From: an uncultured Paraburkholderia sp.
Lineage (GTDB): Bacteria; Pseudomonadota; Gammaproteobacteria; Burkholderiales; Burkholderiaceae
DNA length: 64,000 nucleotides
Assembly (NCBI GenBank): GCA_940746715.1
Contig: CALNWN010000003.1
Span: 248,001-312,000 of the forward strand
Direction: 5' to 3'
Each line of letters begins with the position of its first letter. The stretch's first letter is position 1. The translations under genes and the position numbers were made by a program. Positions 32,138 through 40,907 of this stretch are shown here, piece by piece. The notes beneath the pieces were generated by a model, which did no database searches, was not told where the DNA came from, and worked only from the letters and a program-made list of their open reading frames with translations.

Positions 32138-33229
32138 ATGAAGCGAGTCCTTATCGTCAAGGTCACCTCACTCGGCGATATCGTCCAGGCGCTGCCCGTC
32201 GTGGCGGATATCAAACGCGCGTTTCCTGGGGTTCAGGTAGATTGGGCCGCGGACGAGGCATTCGCCGAAGTGGCGCAATGGTGCGAGGGCATCGACCGCG
32301 TGCTGTTCGCGCCGCTGCGCCGCTTCAAGAAAGCGCGCCGCTGGGCCGACTTCAAGGCGATCGCGGCGTCCATCGCGGCGCTGCGCGCACATCGCTACGA
32401 CTACATCATCGACATTCACGGCGTGTACAAAAGCGCGATCATCGCGTTTCTTGCCCGTTCGTCGCGGCGCATCGGCTATCAGTCGCAGGATCTGGGCGAG
32501 CGCGGCGCCGCGTTCGCTTATACACGGCGCTTCGGTCCGCGTCCGGAATGCAATGCGTGGCATGGCATGCGCATCAGCGCGGGCGAGGCCCTGGGCTACA
32601 AGGTGCAGGGGCTGGCTGTCTACGACCTGAAACTGCCCGAGCCGGCAAAGCCGCCGTTCGGTGGCGAGCGTGCGCCCGTCGCCGCGCTGTTCCACGCGAC
32701 GTCGAAAGACGACAAGAAATGGCCGCTCTCGCATTGGGCGGTGGTCGCCGCGGAACTCGCGCAACGCGGTTTCCGGGTGGTGCTGCCGTGGGGTTCCGAA
32801 GGCGAGCGCCGCGAAGCGGAACAGATTGCCGCGCAGGTGCCGGGCGCGAGGATTCTGCCGAAAATGAGCGTGACTGAAATCGCGCAGATGATCGACGCGT
32901 GCGCGCTGGTGCTCGGCACCGACACCGGTTTTGTCCATCTTGCCCATGCACTGCAAAAGCGCACGGTGATGGTCTTCGTGGCGACCTCGCCGGCGCATTG
33001 CGGCGTGGATGCGCCGTTCCGCTCGATCTCGGTCGGCGACGGCTTTTCGGTGCCGCCCATCAGCGACGTGCTCGACGCGATCGACTACGTCCATATGGAG
33101 CCGCAGGCGCTCGCCGTGCACCAAGGGCTCGGCTGCGGCTTGAGCAGGGCTCGCCGCGCAATCGTTTGCTCCAAAGAAAAGGGCGTGACGCGCAGGGTGC
33201 CGAAGCGAAGAACCGGCCCTGTCACGTGA
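32138..33229 (+). CDS. waaC: Lipopolysaccharide heptosyltransferase I
   Basis: Adds the first L-glycero-D-manno-heptose to Kdo of the LPS inner core at the cytoplasmic face of the inner membrane. A family 9 glycosyltransferase: N-terminal MKRVLIVKVTSLGDIVQALPV, the DIHGVYKSAIIAF segment near residue 92, and the ADP-heptose-binding ALVLGTDTGFVHLAHAL near 257. The 363-residue product is a little longer than usual (about 330); the last 35 residues are Arg-rich and may reflect a displaced stop. The catalytic parts are intact. Confidence 0.92.
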   Translation: MKRVLIVKVTSLGDIVQALPVVADIKRAFPGVQVDWAADEAFAEVAQWCEGIDRVLFAPLRRFKKARRWADFKAIAASIAALRAHRYDYIIDIHGVYKSAIIAFLARSSRRIGYQSQDLGERGAAFAYTRRFGPRPECNAWHGMRISAGEALGYKVQGLAVYDLKLPEPAKPPFGGERAPVAALFHATSKDDKKWPLSHWAVVAAELAQRGFRVVLPWGSEGERREAEQIAAQVPGARILPKMSVTEIAQMIDACALVLGTDTGFVHLAHALQKRTVMVFVATSPAHCGVDAPFRSISVGDGFSVPPISDVLDAIDYVHMEPQALAVHQGLGCGLSRARRAIVCSKEKGVTRRVPKRRTGPVT

Positions 33230-33615
33230 CGCCCAGAAACGCCCGCGTCGGGGAACGTCGGGCGAAGAGAGTACGGATTGCCGCGCAAACATTCGGCGCG
33301 CGCAAGATGCCCGTTACACGCGTTTGCTGGTGGCAGTGCCTCCTTGCAGTGCCGCCCGCGGTGCCCCCATTACACGGTTGTTAAATCTGTCGCTTTTCGT
33401 TGGCCGTCACATGCGTTGCGCGGTTTGCGCTCGTTACTCGCGCCGGCTGGCCGGGGCGATGCGAGTCGCCGCCCTCCGTCCATCTGCGCAACGCACGCCA
33501 ACGTGTAACACCGGCGTGATCTTCCCTTACAACTGGCCGTTCTTGCGTGCGGGCGTCGTGTTCAATCGAGTCATTCGGGACATAACTCGAATAATCTGAC
33601 TCGACGGAGAACAAC
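33230..33615. other. Intergenic region after waaC
   Basis: About 385 nt. No gene, RNA or repeat could be supported. Confidence 0.4.
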
Positions 33616-33706
33616 ATGAAACGCTTGATCCTGACCCTGATCGCCGGCGCCGGGCTACTACTACGGCGGTGGCGGCTATTACCACCACGGCTACTATTAC
33701 CGCTGA
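33616..33706 (+). pseudogene. Small secreted Gly/Tyr-rich protein, internally deleted
   Basis: A ribosome site (GGAG) precedes MKRLILTLIAGAG, the start of a signal peptide. The frame is then lost, and the offset frame reads YYYGGGGYYHHGYYYR before a stop at 33704-33706. Such Gly/Tyr/His-rich tails end small secreted proteins of Burkholderiales. The middle of the gene, including the rest of the signal peptide, is missing. Confidence 0.6.
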
Positions 33707-33779
33707 GATCGGTCAGGCCGCTGAGTCGTCCGAGCAGACGGCCTGTCGCCAGGCGCGCTGCAAGAAAAGTGTCGAGGCC

Positions 33780-33959
33780 TCAGGCAAGCAGCGTTTCGAA
33801 CGCGACGACTGCCGTGATGGCCGCCGCGTTCGCCGCCAGCGCCTCGACCACAATGCCTTTCCAGCTGGCGGGTCGAAAACGCAGCGCGAGCAGCAGCGAA
33901 CACAGAAGCGCGAGCGCAATGATCATCACGACGTCTGCATTGTGAAGATGAAGATTCAT
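33780..33959 (-). CDS. Small membrane protein, unknown function
   Basis: A 59-residue protein with a perfect ribosome site (GGGAGG, 5 nt before ATG). Two hydrophobic stretches (about residues 8-26 and 37-58) are separated by a basic loop, RFRPASWKG, giving a hairpin in the inner membrane. No family is recognised. It overlaps no neighbour. Confidence 0.55.
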   Translation of the reverse strand: MNLHLHNADVVMIIALALLCSLLLALRFRPASWKGIVVEALAANAAAITAVVAFETLLA

Positions 33960-34342
33960 CCGGGCCTCCCTGCTTGCCATAGGGTTATTTCAATTCGAGT
34001 ATAGGCAAGTCAAAAAGCCGCGCAAGGCAAGCCGATGCCGTCGAGAATCACGCGGATCAGGTTATCGGGCGTCGCGCAGGCGGCGTGGCGACGACCGGGC
34101 GTGTCGGCGGCGTGATGGTGAAATTGCAGCCGGCAACGGCGAGCAACGCGATGAGAGCGGTGCCGCGCAAGGGCAGCAACCATGCCGGGCCGCGGCATGC
34201 GCCGCATTCAGTGAGAAGGTGAAGGACGCGCGTGCGGGTAAGCATGATGAACCACGAAAAAGGCAGAACGTCTCTTGATGGTAGTCAAAAACCGCGCGGT
34301 TTCAATCCGCGTTCATCCCTGTGCGAGCAGGCATGCATTCAA

Positions 34343-34375
34343 GAAAAAAGGCGAACTTGCCAATGAGTTCGCCTT
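34343..34375 (-). terminator. Terminator after argH
   Basis: AAGGCGAACT pairs perfectly with AGTTCGCCTT across 8 nt; on the minus strand a T run follows. It lies 53 nt after the argH stop. Confidence 0.9.
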
Positions 34376-34427
34376 CGCAATTCGCCATGCATGAGCGCGC
34401 GCAATCACGGCGCGGGTTTGCTTCAGT

Positions 34428-35828
34428 TCAATGCTGCCGCGCTGCCTTGACCGCCGCGAGCACCTGCTCGGGCGCCGTGCCGCCGGGATGATGGCGGCTC
34501 GCGACCGAGCCATCGAGCGTCAGATACGAGAACACGTCTTCGCCGATCAGATGCGCGACGTTCGGCAACTCGGCGCGCATTTCGTCGAGCGTAAGATCCG
34601 CGAGATCGCAGCCGCGATCCGCGCAGATGCGCACGGCGAGCGCGACGGCTTCATGCGCGTCGCGGAACGGCAGGCCGCGCTTGACCAGATAGTCGGCCAG
34701 ATCGGTCGCCGTCGAGAAGCCTTGCAACGCGGCGTCGCGCATGGCTTGCGGCTTCACCGAAATGCTCGCGACCATTTCCGCGAAAATGCGCAGCGTATCG
34801 GCCACGGTGTCGACGGTGTCGAAGAGCGGCTCCTTGTCTTCCTGATTGTCCTTGTTGTACGCGAGCGGCTGGCCTTTCATCAGCGTGAGGAGCGCCATCA
34901 GATGGCCGTTCACGCGGCCGGTCTTGCCGCGCGCGAGCTCGGGCACGTCGGGGTTCTTCTTCTGCGGCATGATCGACGAGCCGGTGCAGAAGCGGTCGGC
35001 CAGATCGATGAAGCCGACGCGCGGGCTCATCCACAGCACGAGTTCTTCCGAGAAACGCGAGATGTGCGTCATGACCAGCGCCGACGCGGCCGTAAATTCG
35101 ATTGCGAAGTCGCGGTCGGATACGGCGTCGAGCGAGTTCGCGCAGATACCGTCGAAGCCGAGCGTCTTTGCCACTGCATGACGGTCGATCGGATAGCTCG
35201 TGCCGGCGAGCGCCGCCGCGCCGAGCGGCAGGCGGTTCACGCGCTTGCGGCAATCGAGCATGCGCTCGGCGTCGCGCGTGAACATTTCGACGTAGGCGAG
35301 CAGGTGATGGCCGAACGTGACTGGCTGCGCGACCTGCAAATGCGTGAAGCCCGGCATGATGGTCGACGCGTTCTTCTCCGCCATGTCGAGCAGCGCTCTG
35401 CGCAGCTCCTTCAGCAACTCGCCGATCCGGTCGATCTCGCCGCGCAGCCACAGGCGGATGTCGGTCGCGACCTGGTCGTTGCGCGAGCGGCCCGTGTGCA
35501 GGCGCTTGCCCGCGTCGCCGATCAACGCGGTCAGGCGCGCCTCGATGTTCAGGTGCACGTCTTCCAGATCGAGTTGCCACTCGAACTCGCCGCGCTCGAT
35601 TTCACCCTTGATCTGCGCCATGCCGCGTTGAATCGCGGCGAGGTCGTCGGCGGCGATGATCTTTTGCGCGGCCAGCATCGAGGCGTGCGCAAGCGACCCT
35701 TCAATGTCGACGAGCGCCAGACGCTTGTCGAAGAAAACCGACGACGTGTAGCGTTTGACGAGCTCCGACATCGGCTCCGAGAAGCGAGCCGACCAGGCTT
35801 CGCCTTTTTTGTGCAGTTGGGACGTCAT
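34428..35828 (-). CDS. argH: Argininosuccinate lyase
   Basis: Final step of arginine synthesis: splits argininosuccinate into arginine and fumarate. The 466-residue product belongs to the fumarase/aspartase superfamily, with the signature [12 protein letters not shown] near residue 281 (catalytic serine loop), the tetramer-forming central helices, and the [12 protein letters not shown] substrate-binding segment near 111. Monocistronic with its own terminator. Intact. Confidence 0.97.
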   Translation of the reverse strand: MTSQLHKKGEAWSARFSEPMSELVKRYTSSVFFDKRLALVDIEGSLAHASMLAAQKIIAADDLAAIQRGMAQIKGEIERGEFEWQLDLEDVHLNIEARLTALIGDAGKRLHTGRSRNDQVATDIRLWLRGEIDRIGELLKELRRALLDMAEKNASTIMPGFTHLQVAQPVTFGHHLLAYVEMFTRDAERMLDCRKRVNRLPLGAAALAGTSYPIDRHAVAKTLGFDGICANSLDAVSDRDFAIEFTAASALVMTHISRFSEELVLWMSPRVGFIDLADRFCTGSSIMPQKKNPDVPELARGKTGRVNGHLMALLTLMKGQPLAYNKDNQEDKEPLFDTVDTVADTLRIFAEMVASISVKPQAMRDAALQGFSTATDLADYLVKRGLPFRDAHEAVALAVRICADRGCDLADLTLDEMRAELPNVAHLIGEDVFSYLTLDGSVASRHHPGGTAPEQVLAAVKAARQH

Positions 35829-36029
35829 GGTGTTGAGCAGTTAAGCAGCGGTTAAAGGGCAGTGGAGCGGGCGATGAAGAGGCTGGCGGCGCGGATGCAC
35901 GTGGCACGACCGTGCGTCCCGCCGGAGCGAAGAAAGAAAACAATTTTAACACTGGCGCGATGCCCGCCCGATGACTGAAGGGCGCGGCGCTGGCGCGAGC
36001 ACAAGGCGCCGCGACGCCGCCGCACGCGC

Positions 36030-36814
36030 TTACTCGCGCACCAGCACGACCAGCTTTCAGATCTTCGCGATGCGCGGGCTTGAATGTGATCTGATCGTAG
36101 ACGAGCCGGCCTTCGCGCGGATGGTTGAACTCGCGCCGTCCGCCTTCGCGGCCGCCCATGTCCTGCGACGCCCAGAAGCGCGCGAACGCGTCGCTCGCGG
36201 CGCTCAGCGAATCGATCAGCGCACGCGGTGGGCGCGTCGTTCAGATGACGGATCGAATCCGCGCGAAATTCTGCGGCCAGCCGCCGCGCGCGTTTCCCAG
36301 TCGACGATCAGGTCGCGCGCCGCCGGTTCGGTAAACGTATAGCGCAGCAGATTGCGGTCGTGCGCGCCGTCCAGCCAGCCGACGAACAGTGCGGCCGCGC
36401 GCTCGTTCCAGGCGAGCGCATTCCATTGACGGTCGAGCACATAGGCCGGCGCGTTCACGAGCTGCACGGTGTGGAGCAGCGTGGCGGGCGCGTCGGCGGC
36501 GGCCGGATCCGGCTCGGCCGGATCGCGCTGCGCCGCCAGCTCGAACAGATACGCGCGTTCGCGTCGGCGGAAGCGGAGACCGGCCGCCCTTGCTCGATCC
36601 ACGTGTACCAGGTCGGGCTCACGCCGCAGAGTTGCGCCACTTCCTCGCGACGCAAGCCAGGCGTGCGGCGGCGCGGGCCCGGCGGCAGTCCGACCGCTTG
36701 CGGCGACAGGCGCTCGCGATGCGCGCGGATGAAGTCGCCGAGCGCGCGGGCAGGCGTGGCGTCGAGCGGCGGCGGGTGGCCGGCGGAAACGGGCGGGCTC
36801 ATTCGCGTGGTCAT
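36030..36814 (-). pseudogene. MmyB-like XRE regulator, several lesions
   Basis: The N-terminal helix-turn-helix is readable from 36814 (TPGLRREEVAQLCGVSPTWYTWIEQGRPVSAS). Near 36555 the sequence jumps from SASAD to RRERAYLFELAAQ in another frame, so about 12-20 codons of the helix-turn-helix end are deleted. The MmyB ligand-binding domain then follows (LVNAPAYVLDRQWNALAWN, NLLRYTFTEPAARDLIVDWE), with further frame changes near 36280 and 36155 and an extra base near 36057, to the stop at 36030. The methyltransferase divergent from it is the likely former target. Confidence 0.8.
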
Positions 36815-36840
36815 TCGATTCTTGCGGCGCGTGAGGAGGG

Positions 36841-36854
36841 TGGTATAGATACCA
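36841..36854. promoter_or_regulatory. Candidate operator between XRE regulator and methyltransferase
   Basis: TGGTAT-AG-ATACCA is a perfect inverted repeat 27 nt upstream of the regulator start and 140 nt upstream of the methyltransferase. A related GGTACC lies 25 nt further on. Autoregulation is inferred from position. Confidence 0.5.
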
Positions 36855-36994
36855 GAATAATTGCTTAACTTGTACTGGTACCGAGCGGGCTCTATTTTGT
36901 AGCGGCGTAGCGGCATGAACGGCAGGCCGCGCTGCCGGGCGCTACACGCGGAGCCACACGACACTTCGTCCCACGCAGACAACCGGAGCTATCC

Positions 36995-37693
36995 ATGAAG
37001 CATCACGATCAGGTCGCCGACGCCTTTGGCTCGACCGCCGCCTATTTGACGAGTCCGACGCACGCAACCGGCGCCGATCTGCGCACGCTGGCCGAGTCGA
37101 TCGCCGCCACGCCCGGCGCGACCGTGCTGGACATGGGCTGCGGCGCGGGCCACGCGAGCTTCGCGGTCGCGCCGCACGCGAAAGAGGTGATCGCCTACGA
37201 CATCGCCGCGCCGATGCTCGCCACCATCGAAGGCGCGGCGAAGGAGCGCGGCCTCGCCAACATCCGCACGCAGCAGGGCGCGGCCGAAAAACTGCCGTTC
37301 GACGATCACACGTTCGACTGGGTCATCAGCCGGATGAGCGCGCACCACTGGCATGACGTGGCGCCCGCGCTTGCCGAAGTGCGGCGCGTGCTGAAGCCGG
37401 GCGGCAGGGTGTTGTTCATCGACATTGCCGGCATCGACCATCCGCTGCTCGACACGCGTATTCAGGCGATCGAATTGCTGCGCGACGGCTCGCATATTCG
37501 CGATTACCGTGAGGACGAATGGATAGCCATGTTCGAGGCCGCGGGTTTCGAGGCGTCGATTCGCGAGCGCTGGCGCATCGACATCGAGTTCAGCTCGTGG
37601 GTGGCGCGCATGCGCACGCCCGAGCCGCGCGTTGTCGCGATTCAATCGCTGTGGCGCGGTTCGCCGGATGAGGTAAGGCAGTTTTTGACGTGA
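36995..37693 (+). CDS. SAM-dependent methyltransferase (UbiE-like), 3' frameshift
   Basis: Class I methyltransferase with motif I VLDMGCGAGHASFAVA near residue 44, motif II acidic residue in EVIAYDIAAPML and post-motif HHWHDVAPALAEVRRVLKPGG near 118. Substrate unknown. The frame stops at 37693 after VRQFLT. One base seems missing at about 37690, because the next frame continues KEDGSFKLDAVMIEA, the usual end of this family. Only the last 15-20 residues are affected, so the product may still fold. Divergent from the decayed XRE regulator. Confidence 0.8.
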   Translation: MKHHDQVADAFGSTAAYLTSPTHATGADLRTLAESIAATPGATVLDMGCGAGHASFAVAPHAKEVIAYDIAAPMLATIEGAAKERGLANIRTQQGAAEKLPFDDHTFDWVISRMSAHHWHDVAPALAEVRRVLKPGGRVLFIDIAGIDHPLLDTRIQAIELLRDGSHIRDYREDEWIAMFEAAGFEASIRERWRIDIEFSSWVARMRTPEPRVVAIQSLWRGSPDEVRQFLT

Positions 37694-37876
37694 AGGAAGA
37701 TGGGTCGTTCAAGCTGGATGCGGTGATGATTGAGGCGGGGGTTGAACCGTGCGTTGATCGCATGCAACGCCACGCCGCAAAAAACAAAAGCCGACCGCAG
37801 TCACCCGACCGCGCCCGGCTTCACCCAAACACGCAGAGCGAGCGGCGCATACAAAAAGCGCCGCCCCCACCAACCG

Positions 37877-39424
37877 CTAGCCCGTATTCCGCAACCCCGC
37901 CGCGATCCCGTTGATGGTCAAATGAATCCTGCGCCGCACGCGCGCATTCGTATCGCCCGCGCGATGACGCTTGAGCAGTTCGACCTGCAAGTGATTGAGC
38001 GGATCGAGATACGGAAAGCGGTTCTTGATCGACCGCGCGAGCAGCGGATTCTCCGCGAGCCGCTCGCGTTTGCCGGTGATCTCCGACAACACCTTCGACG
38101 TGCGCTCCCATTCCGCGACGATCCGCTCGAACACGTGCTTGCGCAGCTTCTTGTCGGACACGAGCGCCGCATAGCGCGAGGCGACCGCGAGGTCGGTCTT
38201 CGCGAGCACCATGTCCATGTTCGAGAGCAGCGTCGAGAAGAACGGCCAGCTCTTATGCATTTTCTTCAGCAGCGAAAGACGGCGTCCGCGTTCGGCGTCG
38301 CTCGGCGCGCTGTCGAGATAGGCGGCGACCGCGCTGCCGAAACCGTACCAGCCGGTCAGCAGCAGCCGGCATTGGCCCCATGAAAAGCCCCATGGAATTG
38401 CGCGCAGATCTTCAATCTTGCGATGCTTCGGGTCCTGCAACTTACGCGACGCCGGCCGGCTGCCGATGTTCAGCTCAGCGATCTCCGAGATCGGCGTCGA
38501 CTCGAAGAAATACTCCTTGAAGCCGGGCGTCTCATACACCAGCGCGCGATACGAAGCCATGGTCGCGTCGGACAACTGCTGCATGGTTTCCTCGAAGGCG
38601 GGCAGATCGGCGGGCGCATTGCCGTGCGGCAGCAGCGACGCTTCGAGCGTGGCGGCCACCACCGTCTCCAGATTGCGCCGGCCGATTTCCGGATTGCCGA
38701 ACTTGCTCGCGATCACTTCGCCTTGCTCGGTCAAACGGATCTGACCGTCGACGGTGCCAGGCGGCTGCGACAGAATCGCCTGGTAGGTCGGGCCGCCGCC
38801 ACGGCCGACGGTGCCGCCGCGTCCATGAAAGAGCCGCAGCGTAATGCCGCGTTCGTTGAAGAGCGACACCAGCGCGAGTTCCGCGCGGTACAGCTCCCAG
38901 TTCGACGTGAGAAAACCGCCGTCCTTGTTGCTGTCCGAATAGCCGAGCATCACTTCCTGCTCGTTGCCCTGGTGCTCGATGATCGAATCGGCGCCCGGCA
39001 GCGCGAGCAGATCGCGCATGATGTGCGGCGCGTTGCGCAAGTCGGGAATGGTTTCGAAAAGCGGAATCACCATCAGCGCGGCTTTGGCCGGATTGTCGGC
39101 GTTGCCGAGCTGGCCTTGCAGCGTCGGCGTCTTGTCCGCGGCTTTGGCTTTGGCCTTTTGGGCGGAAGGCTCGGCCTCGCCGGATTTGTCCGCCTTCGAC
39201 GTCTTCACGGTTTTGTCCGCTTTGACGGGCACGGAAGTTTTCTCGGCCTTGATGGCTTTTGCCGCGTTGGCGGCCTTCGCGCCAGATGTCGCGCGTTTGG
39301 CTTTGGCCGGCTGCGCAGTCTCGACAGTGGACGATGCGGCGGCCGGGGGCGCGGCGTCGTCAATGGGAGCGTTGGGCGATGCAGTGTTGCGGCGGGTGGA
39401 GCGCGCCGATCCGGAAGACGTCAC
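37877..39424 (-). pseudogene. ppc: Phosphoenolpyruvate carboxylase lacking its N-terminal half
   Basis: The frame is open for 515 residues, but PEP carboxylases have about 880-1000. The first 18 residues look like the normal Burkholderia start, then an Ala/Lys-rich stretch (about residues 30-100) leads directly into the C-terminal half: [47 protein letters not shown] and the C-terminal [10 protein letters not shown]. The N-terminal domain with the catalytic TAHPTE histidine is missing, so carboxylation of PEP to oxaloacetate is not expected. The fusion is in frame, which suggests a deletion ending in low-complexity sequence. Divergent from hemC, as usual in Burkholderia. Confidence 0.87.
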
Positions 39425-39845
39425 GATGGGTTTCCTCAGGGAAGCCAGGGTCTGTTAAGTGATGAACTGCGACTGCGGAACTCGAAACTGCACTGGAACT
39501 GCAACGTGAACTGCATGAAGCGGTATGCACCGATGGCGATACGCCGGAGAGGATGGCCGCGCCCGCACGAAGTCTGCATACGGCGCATGTTGCGCCGCGA
39601 TGCGCGAACGACCGTGCGTGAAGAGGCCGCGGCGAGACGGCCGCGAGGCAGCCGCACGACACCGTGGACCGCCGCGCATGGCGCGAGGCCCGTCTCCTCC
39701 ATCGATACCGCGTCGGCACGGCGCCCTCTGAAACCCGACGCGAGCCTTGATCCGTAAGGGCGGCAGGCGGGTGAAGCGAGGGGAGAACGCAAGGGCGCAT
39801 GCTAACATTCCTTGTTATTCCATCCCGTCATTCAATCGCAAGCTA
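39425..39845. other. Divergent ppc-hemC intergenic region
   Basis: About 420 nt holding the promoters of both sides; no operator is recognised. Confidence 0.4.
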
Positions 39846-40907
39846 ATGAACACCGAGACGTTTGCCGCGCCACCCCACACGCTTGTGATTGCTTCGCGAG
39901 AGAGTCGCCTTGCCATGTGGCAGGCGGAGCATGTGCGATGTGCGCTGCACAAATTATATCCATCTTGCGACGTAAAAATCCTCGGAATGACGGCACGCGG
40001 GGATCAGATTCTCGATCGCACGCTGTCGAAGGTGGGTGGCAAGGGGCTGTTCGTCAAGGAACTGGAAGCCGCGCTCGCCGACGGTCGCGCGGATCTCGCC
40101 GTGCATTCGCTGAAAGACGTGCCGATGGAATTGCCGGCGGGCTTTGCGCTCGCCACGATCATGGAGCGCGAAGATCCGCGCGATGCGCTGGTCTCGAACG
40201 ATTACGACTCGCTGGCCGCGCTGCCGGCTGGCGCCGTGGTGGGCACCTCCAGCCTGCGGCGCGAAGCGATGCTGCGCATGCGCTATCCGCATCTCGAAGT
40301 GCGGCCGCTGCGCGGCAATCTGGACACGCGTCTCGCCAAGCTGGATCGCGGCGATTACGCGGCGATTATTCTCGCGGCGGCCGGTTTGAAGCGCCTCGGT
40401 CTTGTGGACCGCATCCGCGCGCTGCTCGATCCGGAAGACAGTTTGCCCGCCGCGGGGCAGGGCGCGCTCGGCATTGAAATTCGCGCCGACCGCGCGGATC
40501 TGGCGGCGTGGCTTGCGCCGCTGCATCACGAGCATACGGCGGCGGCCGTCGAGGCTGAGCGCATGGTGTCGCGCGCGCTCGGCGGCAGCTGCGAAGTGCC
40601 GCTCGCTGCGTATGCCACGTGGCATGACGGCGCGCTGCATCTGCGCGGCGCCGTCGCTACGCCCGACGGCCAGCGCGTGCTGAGCGCGCAGGCGTCGGCG
40701 CCCGCGCCGACCACCGAGCGCGCCGTCGCCCTAGGCCGCGAAGTGGCAAGCGCGCTGGAACAGCAAGGCGCGATGGAGATTGTCCGCGCGCTGAGCACCG
40801 CGAGCGGTCCGGCCGCATCGAGTCCCAATGCGGGCGCAGATGCGGGTGAAGGCGCCAGTCAAGGCACCGACAAGGGCGCGGCGGACAGCACGGCGTCCGG
40901 CGACTGA
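39846..40907 (+). CDS. hemC: Hydroxymethylbilane synthase
   Basis: Joins four porphobilinogen units into hydroxymethylbilane for haem synthesis. The 353-residue product has the substrate-binding [11 protein letters not shown], the RRDAMLRMR-like segment ([11 protein letters not shown]) and the dipyrromethane-cofactor cysteine in [11 protein letters not shown], at about C249. The last 40 residues are a Gly/Ala/Ser-rich tail beyond the family core. The stop overlaps the hemDX start by one base (TGATG). Start at 39846 ([20 protein letters not shown]). Intact. Confidence 0.95.
   Translation: MNTETFAAPPHTLVIASRESRLAMWQAEHVRCALHKLYPSCDVKILGMTARGDQILDRTLSKVGGKGLFVKELEAALADGRADLAVHSLKDVPMELPAGFALATIMEREDPRDALVSNDYDSLAALPAGAVVGTSSLRREAMLRMRYPHLEVRPLRGNLDTRLAKLDRGDYAAIILAAAGLKRLGLVDRIRALLDPEDSLPAAGQGALGIEIRADRADLAAWLAPLHHEHTAAAVEAERMVSRALGGSCEVPLAAYATWHDGALHLRGAVATPDGQRVLSAQASAPAPTTERAVALGREVASALEQQGAMEIVRALSTASGPAASSPNAGADAGEGASQGTDKGAADSTASGD

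Noticed and set aside
34057-34245. Small lipoprotein frame with a LAVAGC lipobox on the minus strand
   Set aside because: No ribosome site, and the sequence beyond the lipobox is proline-rich and short; an overlapping frame looks equally good. Not enough to call.
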